A stretch of DNA of 64,000 nucleotides from Rhabdophis nuchalis (GCA_039707465.1 CM077658.1:12088574-12152573); one strand, 5' to 3'. Counted from the stretch's first letter, positions 43,481 through 55,443 are shown. The notes: generated by a model not told the origin, from the letters alone. Numbers and translations: made by a program.

Positions 43481-45255
43481 AGAAAGTCTATGAAGATTAT
43501 TGGTACAAGATAAAACTCCCATTTTTGAAGTTTGGAAGGATAAAACTTAATGTACCACCTCTAATTCCTATTCATTTTATTTTTTTGTAGGAGGCCTTGA
43601 TCTTCATTCATCATTTTATTCCTGAATCCCTATTTCTTCTGTCCAGATTAGGGTTTTTTTAAAAAATCAATTGGTGTTGATGGAGGCATTTAGAGATAAA
43701 ATGTTCCCAATAAATACTTTTTGAATGCCACTAAATGATACCTCTTAAATTGATCCTCATCCATTTAATATCAACTCCACAATTTGTGGAATGGGCTGCA
43801 ATTATTTTCAAAGAGAAATGTTCATCCTTTTTTATGCGATCAATTAATTCGAACCATAAACTTAACATGTTTATCCGTGCTGACAATTCATTTTGTTTCT
43901 CAGTTATTCATGAATTTCTTCCTAGGCTTTCTTGGAAAACAAAAAACACTTAGTCATTTTCCCTAGACATCTTTATAAAACTCTTTAGATGCTTTCATAG
44001 TCACACACAAAAATTGAATTGATCCAGAATTACAGCTCAAACCTATATCTATATTTTCTATTACTTTCAAGTACTTTTATCAATAGGTTGTTTTGTTCTT
44101 GGCCTATCCCAATTTCATCACATTTTTCCCCCTCACTTCAGAAACTGCCCATGTGTGAGAAGAAATAGTATAGATTTGATTTTATCATTTCTGGACCACT
44201 GGAGATTTCTGTGATGGGAAAGTGCTAGTACTATAACAAACAAAGTTAAGGGCAATGTGTAATGGGTCTAATGCATTTGATGGCCGGTGAGGTGTAATGT
44301 CCATCTCTTTGGTGAATTTGATGGAAACCAGATGTCTTCTGCCCCCAACTTAGATTCACCTTGCTTGAAATGATATTGTTGTGCACCACTTTATGTTTCC
44401 TTCTGTGTATTTGCTAACAACCGATATGATTCTCAGACAGGGCAAAAAACATTGAGAGAAGGAGGGAGTTACACATAAGGCAATTGTGTTGCTAAATATG
44501 GGAATTTGTGAAGCCCAACTTTGCTACTGAGTGAAAGGCTGGCAATAAACAAACGAGAGATTAAGATGTGTGGTTATTTATAGCTGCAAGGAGCCCTGTC
44601 AAGGCACTTGGTTTAGAAAGTTTTTATTTTATTTTATTTCAGTAAGTGTTACAGATTTAGCTCTTGTATGTTTGTTTGTTTTACTTTTTTGCTCCTTTAT
44701 TTTTCTCACGGAGTAACCCTCAGAGTAAAAGTTGTCATAAAATTACAGTTGTAAATTTGACAGAGGAGAAAAACTACTAAATGCATAATTGGAGCCGGAT
44801 GTGTCTAACTTCATTAATATCTTTTTACAATGAAATGAAATGACATCCAAACCAATGTATTTTTTTTTTTTCCTCTCCTGGTTTTAACTCACGGAATATT
44901 TAAGTGTGAAAGTCATGCCTGAGAAATTTGTGCACCTCCAGACTGTCTTTATAGTTGATGGGGATGGAAAGGTTGTCGGAATCTAACACTTTTGTAGTTT
45001 TTTCCAGAAAAACGTTGGAGGAATTGGGTGGCTTTAAATATTTAAATATTTAGTAAGAGTGTCACTCCAAATTTTCAAATAGGTTCAAACCAGTTCAAAA
45101 CACTAACTTAATTCAGTCATCATAATTTGTACAAACACACACACAATTGGGGATGGGCATGAAAGGTGAAAGGGAAACTCTATGCTCCATCCCATATTTG
45201 GATAGATCAGGTGATCTGCCAGAAAAAAACATCCCCCAACCCCTTCAACTGATAA
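43481..45255. other. Unique AT-rich stretch
   Basis: No gene or confident repeat. The region 44,540-44,620 is repeat-free and could be conserved, with no direct evidence. Confidence 0.35.
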
Positions 45256-45390
45256 AGTGAGGAGAACTTGTGGCTTAGAGGTTAATTCAACTGGCTAATA
45301 TGCCCAAGGTCAAATCTCAGAAAGGCATGGCTAGCTGATGAGAGCTAAATAGCTTGAAATAGATCTATACTAGTCTCCCTTTATTTCTTT
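45256..45390 (+). mobile_element. Possible degraded tRNA-derived SINE
   Basis: ACTTGTGGCTTAGAGGTTAA resembles an A-box head and AAGGTCAAATCTCAG a B-box at suitable spacing, followed by GGCTAGCTGATGAGAGCTAA. The copy is too diverged to place. Confidence 0.4.
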
Positions 45391-45680
45391 ATCAGTAAAA
45401 TATAAAACACATACACACACACTTACAAAATATTATTTTTACTTCCTGTGACCATTCACTCCATTAACCAAATTTCCTCTTTCATGAAAATAAAAATTAA
45501 ATATCTGCAGAATTCTAGGTTTCAGCACTGATTGTCACTGTTCTTCATTTCGTTTTTGTTTTTTTTGGCTGAATACCTCCTGAAATGCAGAGGTATTTAG
45601 GTTCTTTGAATTTTATTGAACTGGCTGAAGATCAGCATTCAAAAACTTTTTTTTTTGAAAACACCAGAAGGAAAGATGTT
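45391..45680. other. Unique stretch
   Basis: No gene recognised; a short (AC)n run lies near 45,405-45,423. Confidence 0.35.
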
Positions 45681-45684
45681 GTAT

Positions 45685-45765
45685 AGCCATGTGTCTGAAA
45701 TGGTATAGGTTTTCCTGCCTAGGGGTTGGACTAGAAGACCTCCACTCTGCTATTGTATTGTATGG
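45685..45765 (+). mobile_element. CR1 LINE 3' terminus with TATTG tail
   Basis: CATGTGTCTGAAATGGTATA, GGGGTTGGACTAGAAGACCT and CTGCTATTGTATTGTATGG form the end of a CR1 copy of the TATTG-tailed subfamily. Confidence 0.8.
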
Positions 45766-45814
45766 TATATCTTGCATTTATTAAGTTAAAGATAACAAAC
45801 AATGTAAATAAATT

Positions 45815-46025
45815 AATCAAGGATACGACCTAAAACTAAGAAGAAATTTCCTAACAGTGGGAACAATTAATCACTAGAACAACTTGCCCTAAGAACTTAT
45901 GGAGGCTTTTAAGAAGAGCCTGGACAGCCACTTGTCTCAAATGGCATAGGGTCTTCTGTTTGGGTAGGGGTTGGACTAGAAGACCTCCAAGGTCCCTTCC
46001 AACTCTGTTAGTCTGTTATTCTGAT
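45815..46025 (+). pseudogene. CR1 LINE 3' end, decayed
   Basis: AAACTAAGAAGAAATTTCCT, then TTAATCACTAGAACAACTTG, then GGACTAGAAGACCTCCAAGG and TTCCAACTCTGTTAGTCTG: the end of ORF2 and 3' UTR in disrupted frame. It lies 50 bp after another CR1 tail of a different subfamily. Confidence 0.85.
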
Positions 46026-47461
46026 AATCTAGTGACAGTGCATTCAGAGCAGGAGCTTTCTAACCAGAAGCAAACTTGGATGAATGGATGAGTAAGAGTC
46101 CATAGATTTATCGTTCAGGCACTGAAGAAGAAGGGAACTCAGATTACATGGGAAGGAACTACAGAGATTAGTTCCTTAGGAATTGTCCCAATTTTCTCTT
46201 CTGCCTGACCTCTTCTTGAGTTCTTTTCTTAAATCAATGACCTTGGAAAGCTATAGATGGAAGAAAGTCATTTGACAAATACATTTGCAGTCGGGCTGGG
46301 AGACATGCAGTGGGAAGCAATATTTTTTTTTAATTAATGAAAATAATGAAGCAGTAGAGAACCCTCATTGCTCCCTCCTTCTGTTGACAATGGATGAGAC
46401 TTACAGCTATCCAGAGCATTGATCTTTTTGAAATAACCTCAATAGAAAAATAATCCTTGTAAAATATCAGAGAGATATTATTTTAGGGAAACATGAAGAA
46501 ACTTGAGAGAAACGTAGTCTTAAAATAAATATGAAAAGTGTAAAAGAGGTTAAATCAAGAATAAACCATCCGCAGTGTAGCACTTCTATGTTAGAGACAG
46601 CTGTGTGTGGATGAAAAATTGCTTCTATGAACTCTCCTATCTTGGCCTTTTTTTTTTTTTAATCCTGCAGAAGAGTTGCTTTGCTAATAGGTATCAGCAA
46701 TGGGTTGTAAATTAAATGATGGAATTCTAATGAAGATGAATTTCCTCTTCTCTTAAAGAGGCTTTTTGGATGCGTTTCCAGCTTCCAGGCTGGAAGCTAG
46801 ATGCCAAGATTGTGTCACAGAATTAGACATCTGAGAAGCAGGCAGCAAGTTTGTTAATTATTGGGATTAATTTAATGAACTTATTCTCATTAGACTTTAT
46901 GAGCCATGTTGTGTACAAAAATCTGTGAAAGCCTGCAAACATTCTCATCATGATGTCATTTAAAAGTTAAAGGTATTGATGAGATATTTTGCAACGTGTG
47001 ATCGGAAGGATGAGGATGAGGGGAGAAGACCAACATTTATATGGAATCGCATTAAGAGGCCAAATTAAGAGAAGTTAATTGAAGAGAATCAAATGGCGTT
47101 TCCATCTCTCAGCCAACTTCCAATGAGGCGGTGTGGGTTCTAAGCTCAAAACTACCAAGGATGAATACACATCATAATTACCGATGCTGCTGAAGTTTGC
47201 AATTGCAGAGTTTAGGGTATAAATGTCCTCCCTTTGGAATTTCTGAGTTTATTATAACAACACATTTTGAAACCCGAACACTTTCTACCGTTGCAGTTGT
47301 GATCTTCTCTTTTTCCCCAATGAAACATATATGGCACAAATAAATTATCATAATGATTTTCACTGTAAAAAACTTAAATTTGTGGATAACCAGCTAGGGT
47401 CCCACAAAGCACAACCTAATTGCTAGATTAACCCATTTCTGGATTTGTAGAGTACATTGAA
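46026..47461. other. Unique stretch, candidate conserved non-coding DNA at 46,720-47,350
   Basis: No gene or repeat is recognised across 630 bp, unusual for this window. The block is rich in homeodomain-like TAAT/ATTA cores (TTAATTATTGGGATTAATTTAATG near 46,854) and has an imperfect palindrome, CCAGCTTCCAGGCTGGAAGC, at 46,778. A conserved regulatory element is possible but unproven. Confidence 0.35.
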
Positions 47462-47469
47462 CCAGAACA

Positions 47470-47805
47470 GAACAACAGAGTTGGAAGGGACCTTGGAGGT
47501 CTTCTAGTCCAACCCTCTGCTCTGTTCAGACAAATGACTATCCAATCTTTTCTTAAAAGCCTTCAGCGCCCACAACATCTGGACCCCAGTTGTTCCAGTA
47601 ATAAATTGTTCTAATTCTCAGGAAATTTTGTCTTCGTTCTAAGTTGGCCCTCTCCTTGATTAGTTTCCATCCATTGCTCTTTGTCCTGTCTTCCGATGCT
47701 TTGCAGAATAAGTTCACCCTTTGTTCTTTGTGACAGCCCCTTACATATGGGAACACTGTTATGATATCACCCATAGTCTGTCTTTTCATTAAGCTAGAAA
47801 ATCAG
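47470..47805 (-). pseudogene. CR1 LINE 3' end, decayed
   Basis: It starts with 3' UTR GGGACCTTGGAGGTCTTCTA. On the minus strand from 47,789 a 78-codon frame reads MKRQTMGDIITVFPYVRGCH through ERANLERRQNF and RIRTIYYWNN, a diverged form of the CR1 ORF2 end. Short and without polymerase. Confidence 0.85.
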
Positions 47806-47966
47806 GAATTAACTTAAACAAATTTGCACCACAACATGCTAAACCATAAAGTTTATTCCAGCATGGATCACAGAGTGGTTACAGCATTTCACAATACACA
47901 ATTTTGTTGGGTTTTCTAATTACCTTGCAAAAGTTCAATGGAATTTTAAAGAATTGTCTGAATCCT

Positions 47967-48112
47967 GTGGCCTAGAGGTGGAGCTCTTGCCACCCAATCA
48001 GGAGGTTGTGAGTTCAATCTTAGGTAGAAGCAGATGTAGGGTCTCCTGCTTGGGCAGTGGGTTGGACTAGATGACCTGCAAGGTCCCTTCCAACTCTGTT
48101 AATCTGTTAAAT
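47967..48112 (+). mobile_element. tRNA-headed SINE with a CR1 3' tail
   Basis: The head GAGGTGGAGCTCTTGCCACC and B-box-like GTGAGTTCAATCTTAGG are shared with the minus-strand SINE at 13,545-13,770. The 3' half is different: GGGTTGGACTAGATGACCTG, CAAGGTCCCTTCCAACTCTG and TTAATCTGTTA are the CR1 3' UTR end. The total of about 145 bp suits a compact SINE mobilised by CR1. Confidence 0.75.
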
Positions 48113-48155
48113 GCAAACCAAAATTAAGCATATTGATTTTATATTTCTGCCTCTA

Positions 48156-48159
<4 letters not shown>

Positions 48160-48253
<94 letters not shown>

Positions 48254-48254
48254 T
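48160..48254. repeat. (TCTA)n microsatellite
   Basis: About 23 uninterrupted TATC/TCTA tetranucleotides. Confidence 0.97.
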
Positions 48255-49494
48255 CAATGTGCTTAAAGAAATGTATGTATGTGCATCTAGAATTTTAAGA
48301 GATCCATTGGACTAATGTCCAGCAATTTCTATCACTGGGCATTCAGTTTAGGATTGGGGTGTTAAATGTAGAAAAAAAAGATTCTATATTTTGTCCAAAG
48401 TGGAGAACTTTTGGACGGAATTTTAACATCAGCTGCCAAAGAACTCTTAAACTAGCATCAGGAACAATAAATAGAATTTGATGGCAAATGTATATATTTG
48501 CAATTAAAAGAAGCTTATGTGGAATTTCAAAGGAAGCAAATAAGTCACAATTAGCAACATTGTTCAATGTGTGTAAAAGAGAGGAAGAAGAAAAACACCC
48601 ACAACTAATTATATTTTAAAATAAAAACCTGATGTTTCTTAGTGCTGGCTATGAAATAGAATATTAATGATCATAGCTGATATTCTTATTTTAAAAATGT
48701 CAAGTATGGTCTTCAGTGTGCTTTTACTATTCAAGTAAAATTATTGCTTAATTATAATGAAAAGGAAAGAGCAGAGGAAAAAAAGAAGGTAATATTGAGA
48801 GAAAAAAGGGCAGAATATAATTTCTCTATGTAAAATGCAAATCGATCTTCATGATTAAAGATTAGCAAACTGAGTATTGAAAAAGAAAATTTCACCTATT
48901 TTGTTTAGATTATATTTGGGGTTTGAAAATTTAATAATTTATATTTAAATCTCAAACATTTTAAATCATGTATATATATTTCATACTTGTGCACAGATTG
49001 GAAGTCACTTGTTTTAATTTGTTTTTTTTATTATTTTCTTTCTTTTCTTCCCATCTATTCTTTACATTTTTTCTTTTCTTTTTCTTTTCCACTTTATGAT
49101 CTTTCTTTTTATCTTTCTTTAATTTTTAAAGCTGAAATAAGCATTTGTATTAGTTTTTACCCTTTTACCTGTAATGTTTGATAAAAGTATTTTTTAAATT
49201 TTATTTATTTTTTGTTAGAGGGACTGGACAGAGAAAAAAACCTTCAAAAATTGGGAACATAAAATATATTTTTTACTGGAGCGGAATATCTATTATTAAG
49301 AGTGGCATAGTATAAATCTGATCTGTTTTATTATCCAAGTCAGTAAAGTAACATTCTGGTCTTTGGATGGGAGGATAGGTGGATAGATACTCAGCTACAA
49401 GTTTCAATAAAAGAACTAAATAATAAAAATTCTTTTAGACTCATCTACTCACTTATAAGCCCTATTACCTTTAATGGGGTTTACTCTTAGGTAA
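48255..49494. other. AT-rich stretch, possibly an old L1-type segment
   Basis: No protein family is recognised. A T-rich, C/T-biased block at 49,020-49,200 resembles the L1-like tail suspected at 25,500, but this is only compositional similarity. Confidence 0.3.
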
Positions 49495-49940
49495 ATAATA
49501 GTAATAATAATAATAATAATTTAAATTTCTTGACCGCTCCCTCTCCCCGTAGGGACTCGGAGCGGTGCACAGGGAGACTAAAAAACCACAAATATACAAT
49601 CAATATACAACATCTTAAAAACAAATTAAACCATACCTGTGCTAAAATACCCATTTTAGACTAAAATTCCCCTAAACAACTAAAATCCCATAGAGAGAGA
49701 CTACCCTAGGCCGGCCAAGCAGAAAAGATATGTTTTTAATTTTAGACGGAAGGAGCGGAGGTCCGTGGTCGTTCTAATATCGGGGGGAAGGTCATTCCAG
49801 AGGGCTGGGCCCGCCACAGAGAGAGCCCTTCCCCTGGGCGTCGCCCGCTGACAAAGTCTAGTGGACGGCACCCGGAGAAGTCCCTCTCTGTGGGAGCGGA
49901 TCGGCCGTGACGATGTATGAGGCAGGATCCGATCCCGCAG
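49495..49940 (-). pseudogene. L2-like LINE 3' end with (AAT)n tail
   Basis: Reading minus from 49,940: RDRILPHTSSRPIRSHREG, the STRLCQ segment, GPALWNDLPPDIRTTTD and a final LAGLG, then the 3' UTR with GCACCGCTCCGAGTCC and a short (AAT)n tail at 49,495-49,520. 5' truncated. Subfamily STRLCQ/(TTA)n. Confidence 0.87.
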
Positions 49941-50678
49941 TATCAAAATGTAGTTTCAATCATCCAGATGACCTTTCCAGTGATTATAATTCTTTGAGTA
50001 ACACAGAGATATGTTTTTTTTTAATTACATGCAGGAAATGATTATGTAAAAGGCAAATAACACCGCTTAAATATATTTGAAAAAGGCACGCCCGCACAAA
50101 GTTACTATTTTCCCTTACGGAAATAAACAGTGCTGAAATTTATATACTCAGGATGTGATTAGAAGGTCAGAATTAGCAGAAAATACATAATATATTTTGT
50201 ACTTGTGTGTGTGTGCGTGTATACAGACACACAAACACACAAATATAGTCTGAACAGTTATTAAGAAAATATCACACAGTTATTTAATACTATGTTAAAC
50301 AGACCAGTAATCAGATTTAAGACAAAACTACATTTCAGTCACTTTTCCTTTCAAGCGGCTGTGAGGTGGATTGAATTTATCCACCTAGATTCATTTGTCT
50401 CTGAAGCAGTTATATCCAGGGTAATTTAAAAGAACACTGGCTCATATCACTTGAGCCTTGAAGCCACAAAAACCCCTAATATTGGGTTTAAGAAGTTAAT
50501 TTAAGCTTGCAGCTTCATCATGTGCCCGGTTGCTCCAATAGCTGCAGCCTATCATCGTTTAAGGCCACAAAGGGCTCCATTCCACAGGTGGGATTTAATT
50601 GCCTGAAAGTTGAGGCCTGAGGGAAGCAAAAGCAAAGCCTGAGTCAGCGCTCTTCAGAATGTTAAACAGAGCCATATT
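49941..50678. other. Unique stretch, candidate conserved non-coding DNA at 50,370-50,660
   Basis: No gene. A (GT)n/(CA)n patch lies at 50,204-50,240. 50,370-50,660 is repeat-free and GC-balanced with TTTAATTGCC and CAGGTGGGATTT motifs; possible conserved element, untested. Confidence 0.3.
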
Positions 50679-50847
50679 GCCGTGGTTCTCCATCTTTTCT
50701 TCACGATGGACACCTCCCTCATGGACCACCAAGATTTAACTCAAGGTTTTAAAGCACTGGACTGCACCATATATTTGAGGAACTCCCAGGGACAACATTG
50801 CAGCCCCCTAAGGGTCTGCGGGCCATAGGTTGAAAACTACTGCCCAT
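50679..50847. mobile_element. Probable hAT-type MITE, degraded
   Basis: The left end CCGTGGTTCTCCATC and right end GGTTGAAAACTACTG correspond to the CAGTGGTTCTCAACC type of hAT terminus. Flanks CCATATTG and CCATATAT-like text agree partly. Confidence 0.55.
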
Positions 50848-51367
50848 ATATTGTGTGGCCTGGACTGTCAAAAGGCAATTGTGTATGACTCCTGTGGCAC
50901 CCATTCTTTCTGGGACTTCCCTTCAGAATTGCTGCTGACTACAAGGTAGGGAGGAGACAACTTTGCTCATCTTTTGCATCCCTTTTCATGTTTCTTTGCC
51001 TTCCTTTTGTTTAGTTCCCTGTTGGGTGCATGGTCAGTTTGTCTTTCCCCTTTGGAAATAGGCCTGGAGTCTTGTTTAGTTTGTTGGTTTGTGCAAGGAG
51101 TGTCTAATCCTTGGAGTCTGAAAAGAAAGGATAAAGCCAGCTTTTGGATTTCAGTTATGTTTGTTGTTTGGTGGTTTGCAACCAGCCTTAGCATTTAACT
51201 ACACACCAAAATGGCCCAGTTGTTGTGTTTTATTTGGGGTGTTTTATTCGGGCTTCCTACCTTCTGCAGCAGTGCACTTGGTCTCTGCAACCATTACAAT
51301 AATCTTTATTAGGTATCAGTGGTAAAGGGTTCAAGACATCTCTAGGAGTTGGTGCAGGAATTTTCTG
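50848..51367. other. Unique stretch
   Basis: No gene or confident repeat. Overlapping antisense frames at 50,967-51,198 are unconvincing. Confidence 0.4.
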
Positions 51368-51375
51368 CCTTGGGT

Positions 51376-51942
51376 TAAAGTTGTCCAGCCTTGGCAACTT
51401 TAAGGCTTGTGGACTTCAACTCCCCGAATTCCTCAGCCAGCCATGCTCGGGGCCTAGTTATATGCGAGACCGCCTCCTGCCCCATACATCCCTCAGACCG
51501 ATACGCTCCCATAGAGAGGGCCTTCTCAGGGTGCCGTCAGCTGGACAATGCCGACTGGCGACACCCAGGGGAAGAGCCTTCTCTGTGGCGGGACCAGCCC
51601 TTTGGAACGACCTACCCCCTGAACTCCGCACCATCTCTGACCTCCGCCTCTTCCGCAAGTGTCTGAAGACACACCTATTCCATCTAGCCGGCCTAGCGTA
51701 ACCCCCATTACTGACTCCTAGATAGTTTTAAATTTGGGTTTTTTAAATTCGGTTTTTAGCGCAGGGTCTATTAGAATAAGTTTTTTTTTAATTTTATATG
51801 TTTTATATGTGTTTTAACATCCCTGTGCGCCGCCCTGGGTCCGTTTGGAGAAGGGCGGGGTATAAATTTAATAAAATAAAAAAATAAAAAAAATAAATTG
51901 AAGTTCTCAAGCCTTAAAGTTGCCATGGGTTGGACACCCCTG
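51376..51942. mobile_element. hAT-type MITE split by an L2 insertion
   Basis: Left piece 51,376-51,445 (TTGTCCAGCCTTGGCAACTT, GACTTCAACTCCCCGAATTC) and right piece 51,899-51,942 (GAAGTTCTCAAGCCTTAAAG, GGGTTGGACACCCCTG) are the two arms of the palindromic family. Outer flanks CCTTGGGT (51,368-51,375) and CCTTAGGT (51,943-51,950) agree at 7 of 8. The L2 copy between them inserted later. Confidence 0.8.
51446..51898 (+). pseudogene. L2-like LINE 3' end nested in a MITE
   Basis: A frame to 51,701 encodes PSYMRDRLLPHTSLRPIRSH, the SAGQCRLATPRGRAFSV segment, GPALWNDLPPELRTI and a final LAGLA. The 3' UTR contains CGCCGCCCTGGGTCC and ends with AATAAAATAAA-type tail units. SAGQCR subfamily with AAATA tail; 5' truncated at the GGGGCC of the GxGPSY region. 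Confidence 0.87.
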
Positions 51943-51950
51943 CCTTAGGT

Positions 51951-52532
51951 GGTGCAAGATTCAAACCACCATTCAATTTATACCTATTTTTCTAGACGTC
52001 TGTGCTGCTAAATGTAATCATACAGGTTCTGAAGTTGGACCAGTGGTCACCAATTCGTGGTCTGCAAGAAAATGTTGGTGGTCTGCAGAAAAATCTCTGC
52101 ATTTTTTATCTTGCACTAAATCAGGGAACCTCAAACTACAGCCTCTGCAATTAATCCCTCTCGCTGACTGGATGGGCACTGAGCTTGGCCACCTGTTTAG
52201 TAGCTCCAGCCCTTCTCTCCCTCCCCGGGAGTCCAGGTGCTTCAGTGAGCAGTGCGCAAAACTATGGCCGGGCTTCTCAATAAACAGAGTTTGCAGAGGA
52301 CTGATGTAACAACACGGGTTGGCTACAAGACGAACATCCATTCTTGGCTGTATTTGAGTTTCCTAACTGTAATGGACAGCAAAGCCAGGGTTGACCCTGG
52401 GCTCTTCTCTCTGTGGTCAAACTAAGTGCCTGAAGGACCCCCCCATCTTGACCAATTTAGTGGTCCCTGAGGTTGGTTAGACAGTGAATGACTTAAGCCT
52501 ATGGTTGGATTAATTGGTTTTCCTGCATATTT
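51951..52532. other. Low-confidence repeat remnants
   Basis: GACCAGTGGTCACCAATTCG and GAACCTCAAACTACAGCC resemble fragments of hAT-type elements, but no ends can be paired. No gene. Confidence 0.35.
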
Positions 52533-52540
52533 ATCTAGGT

Positions 52541-52875
52541 CAGTGATGGCTAACCTTTTTTGGCTTGCATGCCAAAAGCGGGGGGAGCGCAGGGGGGTTG
52601 TGCATGGGCGTGACCACACCCATAATGCTATGTGTGCGACCCCCTGCTTTTGGCACACTTTTTTCACCCTCCCCAGGCTCCAGAGGCTTTCTAGGAGCCT
52701 GAGGAGGGTGAAAACAGCCTCTCCCCGCCACCTCCAGAGGCTTCAGGAGCTTCCCTGAAGCCTCCAGAGGGCGAAAAACATGCGTGCTGGAGCTGACAGG
52801 ACAATGCCTCGCGTGCCCTAAGAAATGGTTCCGCGTGCCACCTGTGGCACCAGTGCCATAGGTTCGCCATCACAG
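52541..52875. mobile_element. hAT-type non-autonomous element
   Basis: The 335-bp element starts CAGTGATGGCTAACC and ends GGTTCGCCATCACAG. Flanks ATCTAGGT (52,533-52,540) and ATCGAGGT (52,876-52,883) agree at 7 of 8. GC-rich interior with repeated CCTCCAGAGG-type palindromes. The long open frames on both strands reflect composition, not a gene. Confidence 0.88.
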
Positions 52876-52883
52876 ATCGAGGT

Positions 52884-53569
52884 GATTCTTGTGGACACTT
52901 CCTGCTCCATGCCTATCATGCTTTTTACAAAGGGTTTGGCCCATGGATTATTTGGCATTATCTCTGCATGAAGTGTTCTTTCTAAGATGTCAGAGCTCCT
53001 TCTGAAAGTTAAACTGAAATATTGCCAACATTTGTATGGTTTCCAACTGTTTGTCCTGGCATTTTCAGTTGATCAATGGCTGTTGCAATTGTTATTGTCC
53101 GTCTGTTTGACAGTTTGATACAAAGGTTGGTTTTTCAACAATTGGATGATTGCATGTTTCACTGAATCCTATATATATAAAAAAAATCTCGCTCCTCGTG
53201 TTGTGATTACCAGCTTTAATGCTTTGTAGCACATGTTGTGTGAAATATACTGAGTTTCAAAAATAAAGATGCCTCTTTCATTCTCTAGCAAAATAAGTAA
53301 AGAAAGTAACTTCATAGTTGCTTAGTAGCTAGTAATAAAGTAGTACTTTAGTTAACACCCCCCCCCCCCACACACACAAGTTATATCTGCAACCTAAAGA
53401 TATCTCGTTTGACATGGAGCCAGCTGGGCAATCTTGGACAAGTTAGACACTCCCATTTTAGGAGTATCAAGCAAACAATGGCAAACTCAGAAGAAGAGTT
53501 ATTCCAGTCTTCAACTTTTGTCCAGTCCAAATTCATCCATCTGTTTTTTGTGGATGGACTGAACTAGAC
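52884..53569. other. Unique stretch
   Basis: A C-run followed by CA repeats at 53,360-53,378. No gene or confident repeat. Confidence 0.4.
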
Positions 53570-54269
<700 letters not shown>

Positions 54270-54272
<3 letters not shown>

Positions 54273-54785
54273 CTTTACTGGCCAAGCGTGATTGGACACA
54301 CAAGGAATTTGTCTTTGGTGCATATGCTCTCAGTGTACATAAGAAGAATAAAACAGAATACATTCATCAAGAATCATAAGATACAACACATTTCATTAGA
54401 ATGGATCAAAGCTGGCCAACATCTGGCTCTTGGGCTTCATGCCACCTTTTCCCAAATTTTAAAATATCTCTGCAGCGCCCTGAGTCCCATTTTGGGAGAT
54501 AGGGCGGTATACAAATCGAATAAACTAAACTTAAACTAACTAATAATGATAGTCATAGGGTACAAATAAGCAATCAGGAAACAATGTCAATATAAATTGT
54601 AAGGATACAACAACAAAGATACAGTCCTGCAGTCATAAGTGGGAAGAGATGGTTGATAAGAATGATGAGAAGATTAATAGTAATGCAGACTTAGTAAATA
54701 GTTAGACAGTGTTCACCTAATTATTTGTTTAGTAGAGTGATGGTGTTCGAGAAAAAACTGTTCTTGTGTCTATGTTAAGTTAGCA
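54270..54785 (-). mobile_element. Rex1-like LINE 3' end, interrupted at 54,388-54,541
   Basis: Two pieces, 54,270-54,387 and 54,542-54,785, together reproduce the element at 84-500 (TTACTGGCCAAGCGTGATTG, GACACACAAGGAATTTG, then GATAGTCATAGGGTACAAAT, GTAGAGTGATGGTGTTCG). The 3' AGAAT tail is on the left. It is 5' truncated and non-coding. Confidence 0.8.
54388..54541 (+). mobile_element. Chimeric insert: copied local DNA plus L2 3' tail
   Basis: 54,388-54,474 (ATTTCATTAGAATGGATC onward, GCCAACATCTGGCTCTTGGG) matches 56,053-56,131. It is followed without gap by an L2 3' terminus (GCGCCCTGAGTCCC, GGCGGTATACAAATCGAATA, 54,475-54,541). The two parts share CTCTGCAG at the junction. The whole interrupts the Rex1-like LINE. 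Confidence 0.7.
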
Positions 54786-55392
54786 GCAAATTGTCCACTC
54801 TTGTTCTGAATTGCCTCTTTCCCTGTTCTTAGTTGCCCATGTAAACAAATCAGGACTATGTTTCTGTGCTTTTGTACTAAGTGAATAGCTTTCCTCTTTC
54901 GGGAGAAAACTCTCAATTCACAAGTGTGTTGATCTTTCAATAGTTTTAAGTTTAACAATTTGTGGCTTGGGGATGTTTTGTCCCATCTGGTTTTTTCCCC
55001 CTTTCCTTTTACCCATAACATAGCTAAATTAAATAGCATTTGTTACTGACCTCTAATTATATTGGGGCCATACCATTTTCTGTATAAACATGAACACAGT
55101 CAAACTAATTAAATGCTGACAATAAGTAAAAAGGCATGCTCTAATGAGATATCTTTTTATCCCCCTGTAGTTCGGCTTCATCCCAGGTAGTTCATTAAAA
55201 AAAACACCAAAAAAACCCCAAGCCACTACTTAAAAGGACTACGGGGATGGAAAATACAGCATCAGGGATACCATTTCTCAATTTAATCTCCTCACCCCTT
55301 TCCCAGAAATAAAGCTGCGTATTAATTACCAATGAAAACAGGTATAATATGTTATTTTGGTAGTTCTGTTTTCTCCTGGAATGTCTCCCCAA
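54786..55392. other. Unique stretch
   Basis: No gene or confident repeat. Confidence 0.4.
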
Positions 55393-55443
55393 ATAGAATA
55401 TATTGGGTAAATAAAGAAGTGGTGGCCAGCATATGAAAAATCT
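55393..55443. repeat. Left copy of perfect 51-bp target duplication
   Basis: Starts ATAGAATATATTGGG and ends TATGAAAAATCT; repeated exactly at 55,827-55,877 around the CR1 insertion. Confidence 0.92.

Noticed and set aside
48160..48254. Regular short repeats that could suggest a CRISPR array
   Set aside because: Four-base units without spacers; a plain microsatellite in a vertebrate context.
52018..52873. Several overlapping open frames on both strands
   Set aside because: They lie in GC-rich hAT-type repeats with low stop density and show no domain.
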